Origin: DAIDKA01 sp963708865 | GTDB taxonomy: Bacteria; Pseudomonadota; Gammaproteobacteria; Steroidobacterales; Steroidobacteraceae | NCBI GenBank assembly: GCA_963708865.1 | Contig: CAVPUC010000005.1 | Span: forward strand, 62,001 to 126,000 | Length of the DNA stretch: 64,000 nucleotides | Reading direction: 5' to 3' | In this document: piece by piece, positions 18,315 to 26,273 of the stretch | Layout of the letters: every line of letters starts with the position of its first letter | Position numbering within the stretch: the stretch's first letter is position 1 | Translations under genes and position numbers: made by a program | The notes under the pieces: generated by a model | Database searches by the model: none | Told to the model about the DNA's origin: nothing | Seen by the model: only the letters and a program-made list of their open reading frames with translations

Positions 18315-18728
18315 ATGCGCACCTCTGATCGCCTGCGAATCGCCGGGGTCGTATTTGTCTTCCTGTGGTTTTTCATCGGCGGCATTGCCCACTTTGTTGC
18401 CACCGACACCGAAATGCGGATCGTGCCGCCCTTCGTCCCGTGGCCCCGAGCCACCGTCCTGGTGACCGGCGTGTTTGAACTGCTGGGTGCGATCGGTGTG
18501 ATCCGGGCCAAGTCGCGGCCCGCGGCGGGTGCGGGCCTGTTACTGCTGACGCTGGCGGTGACGCCCGCCAATGTCTATATGCTGCAGCGCTGGGAACAGT
18601 TTCCCGTCCCCTATTGGGCGCTGGTCGCCCGACTGCCGCTCCAGGCCGTGCTCCTGGTCATCATCGGCTGGAGCACGCAGGTGACGCGCCTGCTCAGGCC
18701 TTCAACGCACGGGCCACATACGATTTAG
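18315..18728 (+). CDS. DoxX-like four-helix membrane protein
   Basis: 137 residues with four predicted membrane helices. FFIGGIAHFVATD, IVPPFVPWPRATVLVTGVFELLGAIG and LTLAVTPANVYM are characteristic of the DoxX-like/DUF417-type membrane family seen near redox genes. The molecular role is unclear. It starts 2 bases after the GST-like stop, so it is in the same operon. Its last 35 bases overlap the 3' end of the convergent radical SAM gene. Confidence 0.7.
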   Translation: MRTSDRLRIAGVVFVFLWFFIGGIAHFVATDTEMRIVPPFVPWPRATVLVTGVFELLGAIGVIRAKSRPAAGAGLLLLTLAVTPANVYMLQRWEQFPVPYWALVARLPLQAVLLVIIGWSTQVTRLLRPSTHGPHTI

Positions 18729-20589
18729 GCACCCGCGTGCGTGGCACCTCCTCGTCAAACCAGCTGCGCACATCGTGCTCCAGGCCAACCCCGTGCATGT
18801 AGTTGTACAGCGCTTTTTTCAGCGCGGCGCCGAACCGGTCGTGGTCGATGCCGGTCGCGTCCGTGAAATTGATGTCGTTGCTGGCGAATGTGGGGTTGTG
18901 CGGCGGCGACAAGGTGACCCCGTATTGTTCCGGGTGCTTGCCGACGGGCGAATGCACGGTGCAGGTGAAGCGATGGAAAAAGCCGGATTGTATGCACCCG
19001 GCAGCGAACAGCTGGCGAACGTATTCCAACGCGTCAACGGTATCCTGGGCCGTCTGCGTGGGAAAGCCGTACATCAGATAGGCGTGCACGAGGATCCCGG
19101 CGTCCGAGAACGCGCGGGTCACCCGGGCGACCTGCTCAACCGACACCCCTTTCTTCATCAACTTGAGCAGACGGTCCGACGCCACCTCCAGGCCGCCGGT
19201 GATGGCGATACAGCCGCTGTCGGCGAGCAGCTGGCACAGCTCTGCATTGAACGACTTTTCAAAACGGATATTGCCCCACCAGGAGATTTCGAGCTGGCGT
19301 TGCAGCAGCGCGCTCGCGAGTGACTTGAGTGCTTTGGGAGGCGCCGCTTCATCGACAAAATGAAATCCGGTCTGGCCGGTCTCGCGAATCAGGGTCTGGA
19401 TCCGCTCCATCAGCACATCGGTAACCGTCAGATCGTAACGCGAGATATAGTCGAGATTCACATCGCAAAAACTGCATTTTTTCCAGTAGCAGCCGTGGGC
19501 GACGGTCAGCTTGTTCCAGCGACCGTCCGACCACAGGCGGTGCATGGGATTGAGCATGTCGAGCAGCGACAGATAATCGTTGAGCGGCAAGCCATCGTAG
19601 GTCGGCGTGCCGGTCGCCGCGGCCGCAATGTCGGGCTCCTTGTGATCGACATAATGAAGCCGGCGCGTATACGTCCGTACCAGCTGCTCGAGGGGTCGTT
19701 TGTTCTGCAGATGCTCGATCAGCGCCAGCAGTGGCCGTTCGCCCGCGTCGAGCGTGATGAAGTCGAAGTAGTCGAAGACACGCGGTTCGTTCATGGCGCG
19801 CAACTCGGTGTTGCAATAACCGCCGCCCAGCACCGTCACGGTGGCGGGCCGCGCCTGCTTGATGGTCTGCGCTGCGCGAAAGGCGCCGTACACATTGCCG
19901 GGAAACGGCGCGGTAACGAGCACCAGAGTCGGGTCATGGTCTGCCAGTGCCTTCAGGGTCAGCGCATGCAGGGCGGCATCGACGAGGCTTTCCGGCGCTT
20001 CCAATGCCGCGTGCAAGTGATCGAATGTCGGCTGGCTGGCCGCCAGGGACTCTGCGTAGCGCACGAATTCAAAGCGCGGATCCACGGCATCGCGGATGAC
20101 ATCCGCCAGATCGTTCAGATACAACGTGGCGATGTGTTTGGCGCGATCCTGCAGCCCAAGCGCGCCGAACGCCCAGTCGAGCGCATCGCCTGCGCCGTGA
20201 CCCGGGTCGAGATAGTGATCCAGCGATGCGAAACGCGGGCCTTCGGGCAAGTAATGTCGTGCGGCGATGCGATGGGCAAGGCTCGGATCGCGGCCCTGCA
20301 AAAATCGGATCACCGGCGTGATGGTGGTCCGGTAGCGTTCAAAGTGATCGGCAAAGAAACGCACCGCGGGGGTGCGCTGCCGGCGTGACAGCGCTTCGGT
20401 CTGGCCATGAATGTCCTCCAGCCCCTGCGTCGACAGCAACTGCAAGGCGACGCCCAGGGAGAGGTCCGTCTGCCGTGCAGCAAAGCCACGCGCGCGCAGA
20501 AAGCCCGTGAGATACGCCGTGGAAGGATAAGGCGTGTTCAGCTGAGTCATCGGCGGGATGATCGAGAGGATGCGCGGTGCGGGCGTCAT
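18694..20589 (-). CDS. B12-binding-domain radical SAM protein
   Basis: 631 residues. The N-terminal half resembles a cobalamin-binding fold (ILSIIPPMTQLNTPYPSTAYL, GFLRARGF, VTVLGGGYCNTELRAM). The C-terminal half is a radical SAM core. The cluster motif is HGCYWKKCSFCD, that is C-x4-C-x2-C rather than the textbook C-x3-C-x2-C. GFHFVDEAAPP, ITGGLEVASDRLLKLMKKG and VHAYLMYGFPTQTAQDT fit the TIM-barrel strands of this class. Such enzymes often methylate or rearrange unactivated carbons, or act on lipids and peptides; this member's substrate is unknown and no obvious peptide precursor sits next to it. It appears to be transcribed alone. Confidence 0.85.
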   Translation of the reverse strand: MTPAPRILSIIPPMTQLNTPYPSTAYLTGFLRARGFAARQTDLSLGVALQLLSTQGLEDIHGQTEALSRRQRTPAVRFFADHFERYRTTITPVIRFLQGRDPSLAHRIAARHYLPEGPRFASLDHYLDPGHGAGDALDWAFGALGLQDRAKHIATLYLNDLADVIRDAVDPRFEFVRYAESLAASQPTFDHLHAALEAPESLVDAALHALTLKALADHDPTLVLVTAPFPGNVYGAFRAAQTIKQARPATVTVLGGGYCNTELRAMNEPRVFDYFDFITLDAGERPLLALIEHLQNKRPLEQLVRTYTRRLHYVDHKEPDIAAAATGTPTYDGLPLNDYLSLLDMLNPMHRLWSDGRWNKLTVAHGCYWKKCSFCDVNLDYISRYDLTVTDVLMERIQTLIRETGQTGFHFVDEAAPPKALKSLASALLQRQLEISWWGNIRFEKSFNAELCQLLADSGCIAITGGLEVASDRLLKLMKKGVSVEQVARVTRAFSDAGILVHAYLMYGFPTQTAQDTVDALEYVRQLFAAGCIQSGFFHRFTCTVHSPVGKHPEQYGVTLSPPHNPTFASNDINFTDATGIDHDRFGAALKKALYNYMHGVGLEHDVRSWFDEEVPRTRVPKSYVARALKA

Positions 20590-20705
20590 GATGCTAAACG
20601 GCGGGGCAAGTGATTGAATCTACAGGCTATCAGTTCCGGTGTGCACCCCGCCAGAATGCGGTGTAGATTCCGCAACGACAAACAAGATCAATCTAGGGGG
20701 TGGCG

Positions 20706-22105
20706 ATGGCCTTGGCATCAAGAGCGGCGCGGTTGGCATTGAGCCTGTTCCTGGGGCTGTCGCTGTGCACGCACGCCTTTGCGACCGATGACGCCGCGCG
20801 GCTCGCGGCGCTCAAAGCCCGCATCAAGGCGATCGCCGCGGAGACGACCTACGTCGAGGCCATCACCAAGATCCAGCGACTGGGCCGCGCCTTCGGTTAC
20901 TACACCGACAAGGGCTTCTTCGGCGAGGCGGCCGATTTGTTCACGGAGGACGGGACGTTCCAGTGGGGCGTCGACGGCGTCTACCAGGGCAAGGCCCATA
21001 TCCGCGAACTGCTGACCCGCCACGGCGGCGGCAGCCTGAAAGAGGGTCCGGGGCTGCCCTTCGGCCGACTCAACCTGCGGATGCAGCTGCAACCGGTGGT
21101 GACGGTGGCCGCCGATGGCCACAGTGCCCACGCGCGCTGGCGCGAATGGGGGCTGCTGGGTGAGTACAAGAAGTCGGCAACCTGGGGCGATGCCATCATC
21201 GAAGACGACTATGTGAATGATAATGGCGTGTGGAAGATTTCCGCCCGCCGGTACTTCCTGAACTTCGAGGCGCCTTACCAGGGCGGGTGGGCATCCCTCA
21301 AGCCCGTCTCCGGTAACTGGCAGTCGGCCGTGGCCCGGGATTTCCCGGCCGACGCGCCGGCACCCGCACCGTACCAGCCGTTTCCGGCAGTGTTCGTACC
21401 CGCGTATGACTACGCCGGCACGCTGCGGGCGATTCAGAGCCGGGCGCCCTTTGATTCGCCCAAGCGCCCGGCCGATGAGCTGGGGCGACTCGAGACGCTG
21501 GCCGATGTGAAGGAGCTGCAGCTGGCACGCGCGCACTCGGTGCGTGCGATCGAGAACCTGCAGGCGATGTATGGCTACTACATCGACAAGGGTCAGTGGC
21601 AGAAGGCTGCCACGCTGTTCAGCCGGGATGGCACCTATGAGTTCGGCCAAAGCGGCGTCTACATCGGCAACGCCCACATCGAGCGCGCCCTGTCCCTGAT
21701 GGGTCCAGCAGGGCTCGAGGAAGGTCAGCTCAATAACTATGTGATGGTGCAGCCCATCATCAATGTGTCCGCCGACAACCGAACCGCGCAAGGCACGCTG
21801 GCGCAGCGACGTGCAACTGGCGCGCGACGGCAAAGGGCGCTGGGGCGGTGGTGTCTACGAGAATGAATATGTGAATGACAAGGGCACCTGGAAGTTCAGA
21901 GCGCTGCATTACTACGTCACCTTCTGGGGCGATTATGACCAGGGATGGGCCGCGAAGCCCTATCCCGATGGATCCGCCCAGCACCACGATCCCGCCGGAT
22001 CGGCCGCCGACCCTGGTGTACCAGTCTTTTCCCAAGCTGCAGGTCGTGCCGTACCACTACAACAATCCGGTGAGCGGCAAGCCCATTCCGGCCGAGCACG
22101 AATAA
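20706..22105 (+). CDS. Exported protein with two SnoaL/NTF2-like domains (frame breaks near 21791 and 21978)
   Basis: About 465 residues after removing two extra bases. Signal peptide LALSLFLGLSLCTHAFA. Domain 1 (RLGRAFGYYTDKGFFGEAAD, DGTFQWGVDGVYQGKAHI) and domain 2 (NLQAMYGYYIDKGQWQKAAT, DGTYEFGQSGVYIGNAHI) are clear repeats of one another and match the SnoaL_4/NTF2 fold. The C-terminal tail (LVYQSFPKLQVVPYHYNNP, then GKPIP) recurs in the next gene. The start ATG at 20706 has a GGGGG ribosome site. NTF2-like proteins act as hydratases, isomerases or cyclases, or simply bind ligands; no catalytic assignment is justified. It is the first gene of a run of exported proteins ending at 25731. Confidence 0.8.
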
Positions 22106-22109
22106 CGCC

Positions 22110-22862
22110 ATGCCGAAACCATCACGGATGATTCCAGGTTCGCTGCAGCGCTTGCTGCTGGCCATCGTGCTGGGCGCATGCGCCGCCTCAGCCACGCATG
22201 CGCAGGACGCTGGCGAACTGAAGGGCATCGAGCAGCAGCTGAATGGTCTGGGCGATCGTATCCAGCGCCTGCAGGATCTGACCGACATCGAGATCGTGCA
22301 GGACGCTTATGGCTACTTTGTGGACAAGGCGCAGTGGCATTACCTCGCGGACCTGTTCGCCGAAGATGCGACCCTGGAGATCGGCGGCAAAGGCGTATTC
22401 CTGGGCCGCGCGCGTGTCTTCGAATATATGCACGTCGGGCTCGGACCGATTGGCCCGCGGGATGGTTCACTGATCGATCATCAGCAGTTCCAGTGCCTGC
22501 CCACGATCAATGCGGATGGCGTAACGGCCCAGATACGCTGCATCGCCTTTGTGATGAGCTCAGGCGGCTGGGGACACAATTACTATGAGGACCGGTTCGT
22601 CAAGCTGAACGGGGTGTGGCAGTTCCAGAAGCTGCGCGGTCCGTTCAATATGTATTCGGGCTACAAAGTCGGCTGGCTCGACAACACCATTCTGAATACC
22701 TACCCCGAGAAGTGGCCGCCGTGGCCCGATCTGCCGCCGACCGTCATCTACCTGACGTACCCGAACTATTATGTCGAGCCCTTCCACTATCCGAATCCGG
22801 TAACCGGAAGACCGATGCCGCCACCGAGCCCGAGAGCGGGCGGTGAGGCGTTTGGCAGATAA
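22110..22862 (+). CDS. Exported SnoaL/NTF2-like protein
   Basis: 250 residues, signal peptide LLLAIVLGACAASATHA. One NTF2-like domain (EIVQDAYGYFVDKAQWHYLA, DATLEIGGKGVFLGRARV) closely resembles both domains of the preceding gene. The tail (TVIYLTYPNYYVEPFHYPNP, then TGRPMP) matches that protein's tail, so the two genes arose by tandem duplication. It begins 4 bases after the previous stop. A coiled-coil-like stretch (ELKGIEQQLNGLGDRIQRLQDL) precedes the domain. Function unknown. Confidence 0.8.
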   Translation: MPKPSRMIPGSLQRLLLAIVLGACAASATHAQDAGELKGIEQQLNGLGDRIQRLQDLTDIEIVQDAYGYFVDKAQWHYLADLFAEDATLEIGGKGVFLGRARVFEYMHVGLGPIGPRDGSLIDHQQFQCLPTINADGVTAQIRCIAFVMSSGGWGHNYYEDRFVKLNGVWQFQKLRGPFNMYSGYKVGWLDNTILNTYPEKWPPWPDLPPTVIYLTYPNYYVEPFHYPNPVTGRPMPPPSPRAGGEAFGR

Positions 22863-22893
22863 GGCGCGCATCTACCAGCAGCAGGGAACCCAC

Positions 22894-24006
22894 ATGTCAA
22901 CAAAGGAACCGTCCATGAACTCCATCGAATCCGATCAGACCAAGAGTGATCGGCGCAGATTCTTAGGATCGCTGGCTGCAGGCGCAGGGCTGCTCGCCGC
23001 GCTCAGTGCCAGTTCGGCCGCGATCGCACAGCAGGCGGGGGGGCCGCCACCGCCCGGAACTCCCCGGCCGCCACCGCCGCCGGAGCCGGCGGCGTCACAA
23101 CCGCCACCGATGCGGGATGTAAAAGGCAAGACCGCCTACATCACGGCCTCATCCGATGGCATCGGGCTGGGGATTGCCCGCGCCTTCTCGAATGCCGGGA
23201 TGAATGTGGTCATCGGCTACCGCAACGAGAAGCGACTGGCCGAAGCGCTGCCGCTGTTCCCGAAGGATGCCCCCGTCTTCCCGGTCAAGCACGACGTGGT
23301 AGGGCACGATGGCTGGGTAGCGCTGCTCGACGCCGTCAAAGCCAAGTACGGCAAACTGCATGTGGTCGTGAACAACGCCGGTATCAAGACATTCGCCAAG
23401 GCGAGCGAGTCGAGTGCGGAGGTGTGGCAGCAATCCATTGATGTCAACTTCGGTGCTATCTATCACAGCGTCAATGTGATCCTGCCACACATGAAGGAAC
23501 ACAATGAGGGCGGCCAGTTCATCACCACGGCGTCGATGAGCGGACTGCTGCCGGCCGTGACCGCCGGTATCTACACGTCGACCAAATTTGCAGCGGTCGC
23601 CATCATGGAGGCGCTGCGCATCGAACTCGAAGGCACCAACATCGGCACCTCGGCATTCTGTCCGGGCGGCGTCAGCACCGATAACCGCCCGCCGGGTTCG
23701 CGTCCGCCACCGCCGCCGCTGCCGGATGGACGCCAGCGTCCCCCCTTCAACCCGCTGGCGACAATGAGCCCGCTTGAGGCCGGCGAACGAGTGCTGAACG
23801 GAATGCGCAATAACGATCTGTTCATCCTCTCGCACCCGGAATTCAGGGCGGGTATGGCGGAGCGCTTCAACTCCATCCTCCTGTCATGCCCGGACGAGGC
23901 ATTCCCCGCAGAGCGCCTGCCGAGCGAGATTCGCACCCGGCACACCGGAATCTATCCGCGGGAAGTTGTGCACCGGATGCAGCGCCGCGACACGTATCGG
24001 GCCTAG
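22894..24006 (+). CDS. Tat-exported short-chain dehydrogenase/reductase
   Basis: 370 residues. The N-terminus is a twin-arginine signal (SDRRRFLGSLAAGAGLLAAL, Arg20-22), followed by a long Pro/Gly linker (GPPPPGTPRPPPPPEP). The SDR Rossmann domain starts near residue 79 (TAYITASSDGIGLGIARAF, NAG in VVVNNAGIKTF). Catalytic residues are present at the usual spacing: Ser214 (TTASMSG), Tyr227 and Lys231 (YTSTK). A second proline-rich insertion (PPGSRPPPPPLPDGR) lies near residue 285. Two ATGs, 22894 and 22915, both have good ribosome sites and both keep the Tat signal. An NAD(P)-dependent enzyme outside the cytoplasm would have to be exported folded with its nucleotide, which Tat allows. Neighbours are all exported. 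Confidence 0.85.
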   Translation: MSTKEPSMNSIESDQTKSDRRRFLGSLAAGAGLLAALSASSAAIAQQAGGPPPPGTPRPPPPPEPAASQPPPMRDVKGKTAYITASSDGIGLGIARAFSNAGMNVVIGYRNEKRLAEALPLFPKDAPVFPVKHDVVGHDGWVALLDAVKAKYGKLHVVVNNAGIKTFAKASESSAEVWQQSIDVNFGAIYHSVNVILPHMKEHNEGGQFITTASMSGLLPAVTAGIYTSTKFAAVAIMEALRIELEGTNIGTSAFCPGGVSTDNRPPGSRPPPPPLPDGRQRPPFNPLATMSPLEAGERVLNGMRNNDLFILSHPEFRAGMAERFNSILLSCPDEAFPAERLPSEIRTRHTGIYPREVVHRMQRRDTYRA

Positions 24007-24024
24007 CGGCAGGGTCTGGCTGAC

Positions 24025-24055
24025 CCCCGCGGCATGTGACGCACACGCCGCGGGG
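24025..24055 (+). terminator. GC-rich hairpin after the SDR gene
   Basis: CCCCGCGGC and GCCGCGGGG form a perfect 9-bp stem with a 13-base loop, about 20 bases after the SDR stop codon. No U-tract follows. It could partly end transcription before the next gene, which has its own ribosome site 130 bases on. Confidence 0.45.
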
Positions 24056-24184
24056 AATCAGGTGGGGAAATCGCTTATGTCAGGCGGACTTGACCTTGCG
24101 CAGCGCATCAAGGGCGTTTTTCCCGGACGGCGGCCCAAGGATTTGGCACTATCCATGGCCTTGAGGCTGAGGAGAGTTGCCGAT

Positions 24185-24622
24185 ATGCGAGTACGAGCGG
24201 TCCGTCTGTTACGAATCCTGCTTTCTGCGTCCCTGGTCGCGGTCACCCTGAGTGCCACCGCGGCGAGCGTCAACGGTCCGGTGGTGGTGCTACCAAACAG
24301 CTATTACCTGCAGCCCGACCAGGGCGGCCAAACCAAGCTTGTGAAGCACGACGGCAGCCGCCTGCTGCCCGGACATATTGCAGCCTATCTGGTATCGGGA
24401 CAGATCGTGGTCGGCGCCATTGGCGACGTACCGGCCTCTGCCCATCACTTCACGAATGATCTGGAGTTCACCGGCGCGAGTGATACGAAATATTTCATTC
24501 TCGACACCGCCACCGGCAAACTCGAGTCGAACCTCGACGAGGCGGCATGGCATAAGCGCGCTCAGGAGCTCGGGCTGCCCGCTGAGATCCATATTTACCC
24601 GCCATTGCCGTGGCAAAACTGA
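24185..24622 (+). CDS. Small exported protein of unknown function
   Basis: 145 residues starting at the ATG at 24185, which follows GAGGAGA. Signal peptide LLRILLSASLVAVTLSATAA. The mature part contains a beta-rich segment (GPVVVLPNSYYLQPDQ; LLPGHIAAYLVSGQIVVGAIG) and a tail ending IHIYPPLPWQN. I do not recognise it. The open frame extends upstream to 23966, but that region lies within the SDR gene and its hairpin. It sits between the Tat-SDR and the DUF8021-like gene in the same orientation. Confidence 0.6.
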   Translation: MRVRAVRLLRILLSASLVAVTLSATAASVNGPVVVLPNSYYLQPDQGGQTKLVKHDGSRLLPGHIAAYLVSGQIVVGAIGDVPASAHHFTNDLEFTGASDTKYFILDTATGKLESNLDEAAWHKRAQELGLPAEIHIYPPLPWQN

Positions 24623-24651
24623 AGACTGTGCGTAAGTAAAGGGGGCCTGCA

Positions 24652-25731
24652 ATGTCTGCGATCCTGAATCGTTGGACGCACCTGGTAACGTCCGTGGGGG
24701 CCATCGCGACGTTGATTCTGCTCGCCACGGGCGCAGCGGCGCAGACCGGCGCCACGCTGCCGCCCAATGTCGGCAGCGGCGATTGCGACCGCGCCTGCCT
24801 GCAGGGCCTCGCCGAGAAGTTCATCGCCGCGCTGGTGGCCCATGATCCAAGCCTGGTGCCGCTCGCCAAGGCGGTGCGGTACTCCGAGAACAGCGTGCCG
24901 TTGCCGATACCCGACGGCTTCTGGAAGAACGCGACCGGGGTGCGACCCTATCGTCTCTACATTGTCGACCCGGAGTGGGGAACCATCGGCTTCTACGCGC
25001 GCATGCTGGAGAACGGTTCGCCGGTCCTCGTCAGCACCCGGTTGCGGGTCTACAGCCATCAGCTGACCGAAATTGAAACGATCGTGACCTCGGAGCGCGG
25101 GCGGCCGGATCCGGCAGCAACGGCCGCCGCCGCACCGCCCGACTACCTGGGCGACAGACCGCGCCCCGAATACACCCAGGCGGTCCCGCTGGCGCAGCGG
25201 CGTTCCCGCGAGGAGTTGATGAAGATCGTCAACACCTATTTCACGGGCATCGAAAACAACACCGGCGACAAGCCGCCGCTGTTCTCATCGCACTGTCAGC
25301 GCCTGGAGAATGGCCGCCCGACCTCCAATGTTCCGGTCACGCCCGGACGGGATCCGGGTGGCATCAACATGAGTTGTGCGGCGGATCTGGCAATGGGCTA
25401 TCACCGCAACGACAACCGTATCCGCAGCCGGCGGATCATGGCGGTGGATCTGGAGCACCAGGTCGTGATGACCAGTGTCTACTTTGATCACGAGAATGAC
25501 GCCTCGATCCGCAGCTACGTACTCAAGAACGGCAAGACGGTCACGGTGACCGACACCTCGCCCTCGACGCTGCAGGCGCATGAGACCTTTTCCATCGACA
25601 AGGAGGGCATCAGTCAGGTGGAGGCGGTATTTACCAACGTTACCTACGGCACGCGACCATACTTTGACACCGGCTTCCACATGAACAGTGCCCAGGCGGT
25701 GGCGGATGGATTCGAGGAATACGCGCGCTAG
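24652..25731 (+). CDS. Exported DUF8021-like protein
   Basis: 359 residues with signal peptide AIATLILLATGAAA. The mature N-terminus (GDCDRACLQGLAEKFIAALV, then HDPSLVPLAKAVRYSENSV) and the block MLENGSPVLVSTRLRVYSHQLTEIET resemble DUF8021 proteins; this family name is from memory and only moderately sure. A second half (LMKIVNTYFTGIENNTGDK, MAVDLEHQVVMTSVYFDHE) ends in GFEEYAR. Cysteines CDRAC, HCQRL and SCAAD could form disulfides. A clear paralogue lies at 62278-63351. It ends the run of exported genes and overlaps the convergent cytochrome b561 gene by four bases. Confidence 0.75.
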   Translation: MSAILNRWTHLVTSVGAIATLILLATGAAAQTGATLPPNVGSGDCDRACLQGLAEKFIAALVAHDPSLVPLAKAVRYSENSVPLPIPDGFWKNATGVRPYRLYIVDPEWGTIGFYARMLENGSPVLVSTRLRVYSHQLTEIETIVTSERGRPDPAATAAAAPPDYLGDRPRPEYTQAVPLAQRRSREELMKIVNTYFTGIENNTGDKPPLFSSHCQRLENGRPTSNVPVTPGRDPGGINMSCAADLAMGYHRNDNRIRSRRIMAVDLEHQVVMTSVYFDHENDASIRSYVLKNGKTVTVTDTSPSTLQAHETFSIDKEGISQVEAVFTNVTYGTRPYFDTGFHMNSAQAVADGFEEYAR

Positions 25732-26273
25732 GAACCGCGGGAGCGCCAGGGCGCCATGCTGGTGAAGACACCATCCCGGTAAATCAAGGCGTGCACGAGC
25801 GCTGCGCCTAGGTGCGCCATGAACGTCGCGAAGAGCGTGTAGGCCAGCAGGGTGTGCGCCCGCCGCAGCAGCGTGTACCACGCAACACTGTGCGGCAGGA
25901 TCGCCGGCAGATGCATGGTGCCGGCGAGCACGATCGGGAAGCCCGCTGCCGACAGCATGGCCCAGCCGATCAGCGGCATCATGATCATCAACGCGTACAG
26001 CAGCACCTGCGACGCCTTGGCGGCAAAGCGCTCCAGAGCCGTCAGATGCGCCGGCAGCGCGGGTCCCCGGTGCAGCAGGCGGTTGACCAGGCGGATGACC
26101 ACGAGGATGAGGATAGCGATGCCGAGCGGGCGATGGATCGCGATGAGCCCGTGATAGCGTCCCGAGACGGTGGACACCATGCCGACACCGATGAACAGCA
26201 TGGTGAGCACCATCGCCGCCATCAACCAGTGCAGCGCGCGCGTCAGCGCAGTAAATTGCGGCGTCCCGTCTAT
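25728..26273 (-). CDS. Cytochrome b561 family membrane haem protein (unusual ATA start)
   Basis: About 181 residues, four membrane helices with histidines placed as in bacterial cytochrome b561: LTRALHWLMA, AIHRPLGIAI, RRAHTLLAYTL and FMAHLGAALVHALI. It transfers electrons from quinol in the inner membrane. No ATG, GTG or TTG lies in a sensible place: the first haem histidine is residue 15, upstream of any standard start. The ATA at 26273, overlapping the catalase stop (ATAG) and preceded by GGAGAG, is therefore the best candidate and may be a miscalled ATG. It is cotranscribed with the catalase-like gene, a familiar pairing in which cytochrome b561 supplies electrons to the peroxidase. Confidence 0.75.
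   Translation of the reverse strand: MDGTPQFTALTRALHWLMAAMVLTMLFIGVGMVSTVSGRYHGLIAIHRPLGIAILILVVIRLVNRLLHRGPALPAHLTALERFAAKASQVLLYALMIMMPLIGWAMLSAAGFPIVLAGTMHLPAILPHSVAWYTLLRRAHTLLAYTLFATFMAHLGAALVHALIYRDGVFTSMAPWRSRGS

Noticed and set aside
19360..20388. 342-codon plus-strand frame inside the radical SAM gene
   Set aside because: Antisense to a strongly supported gene, with no recognisable domain or signal.
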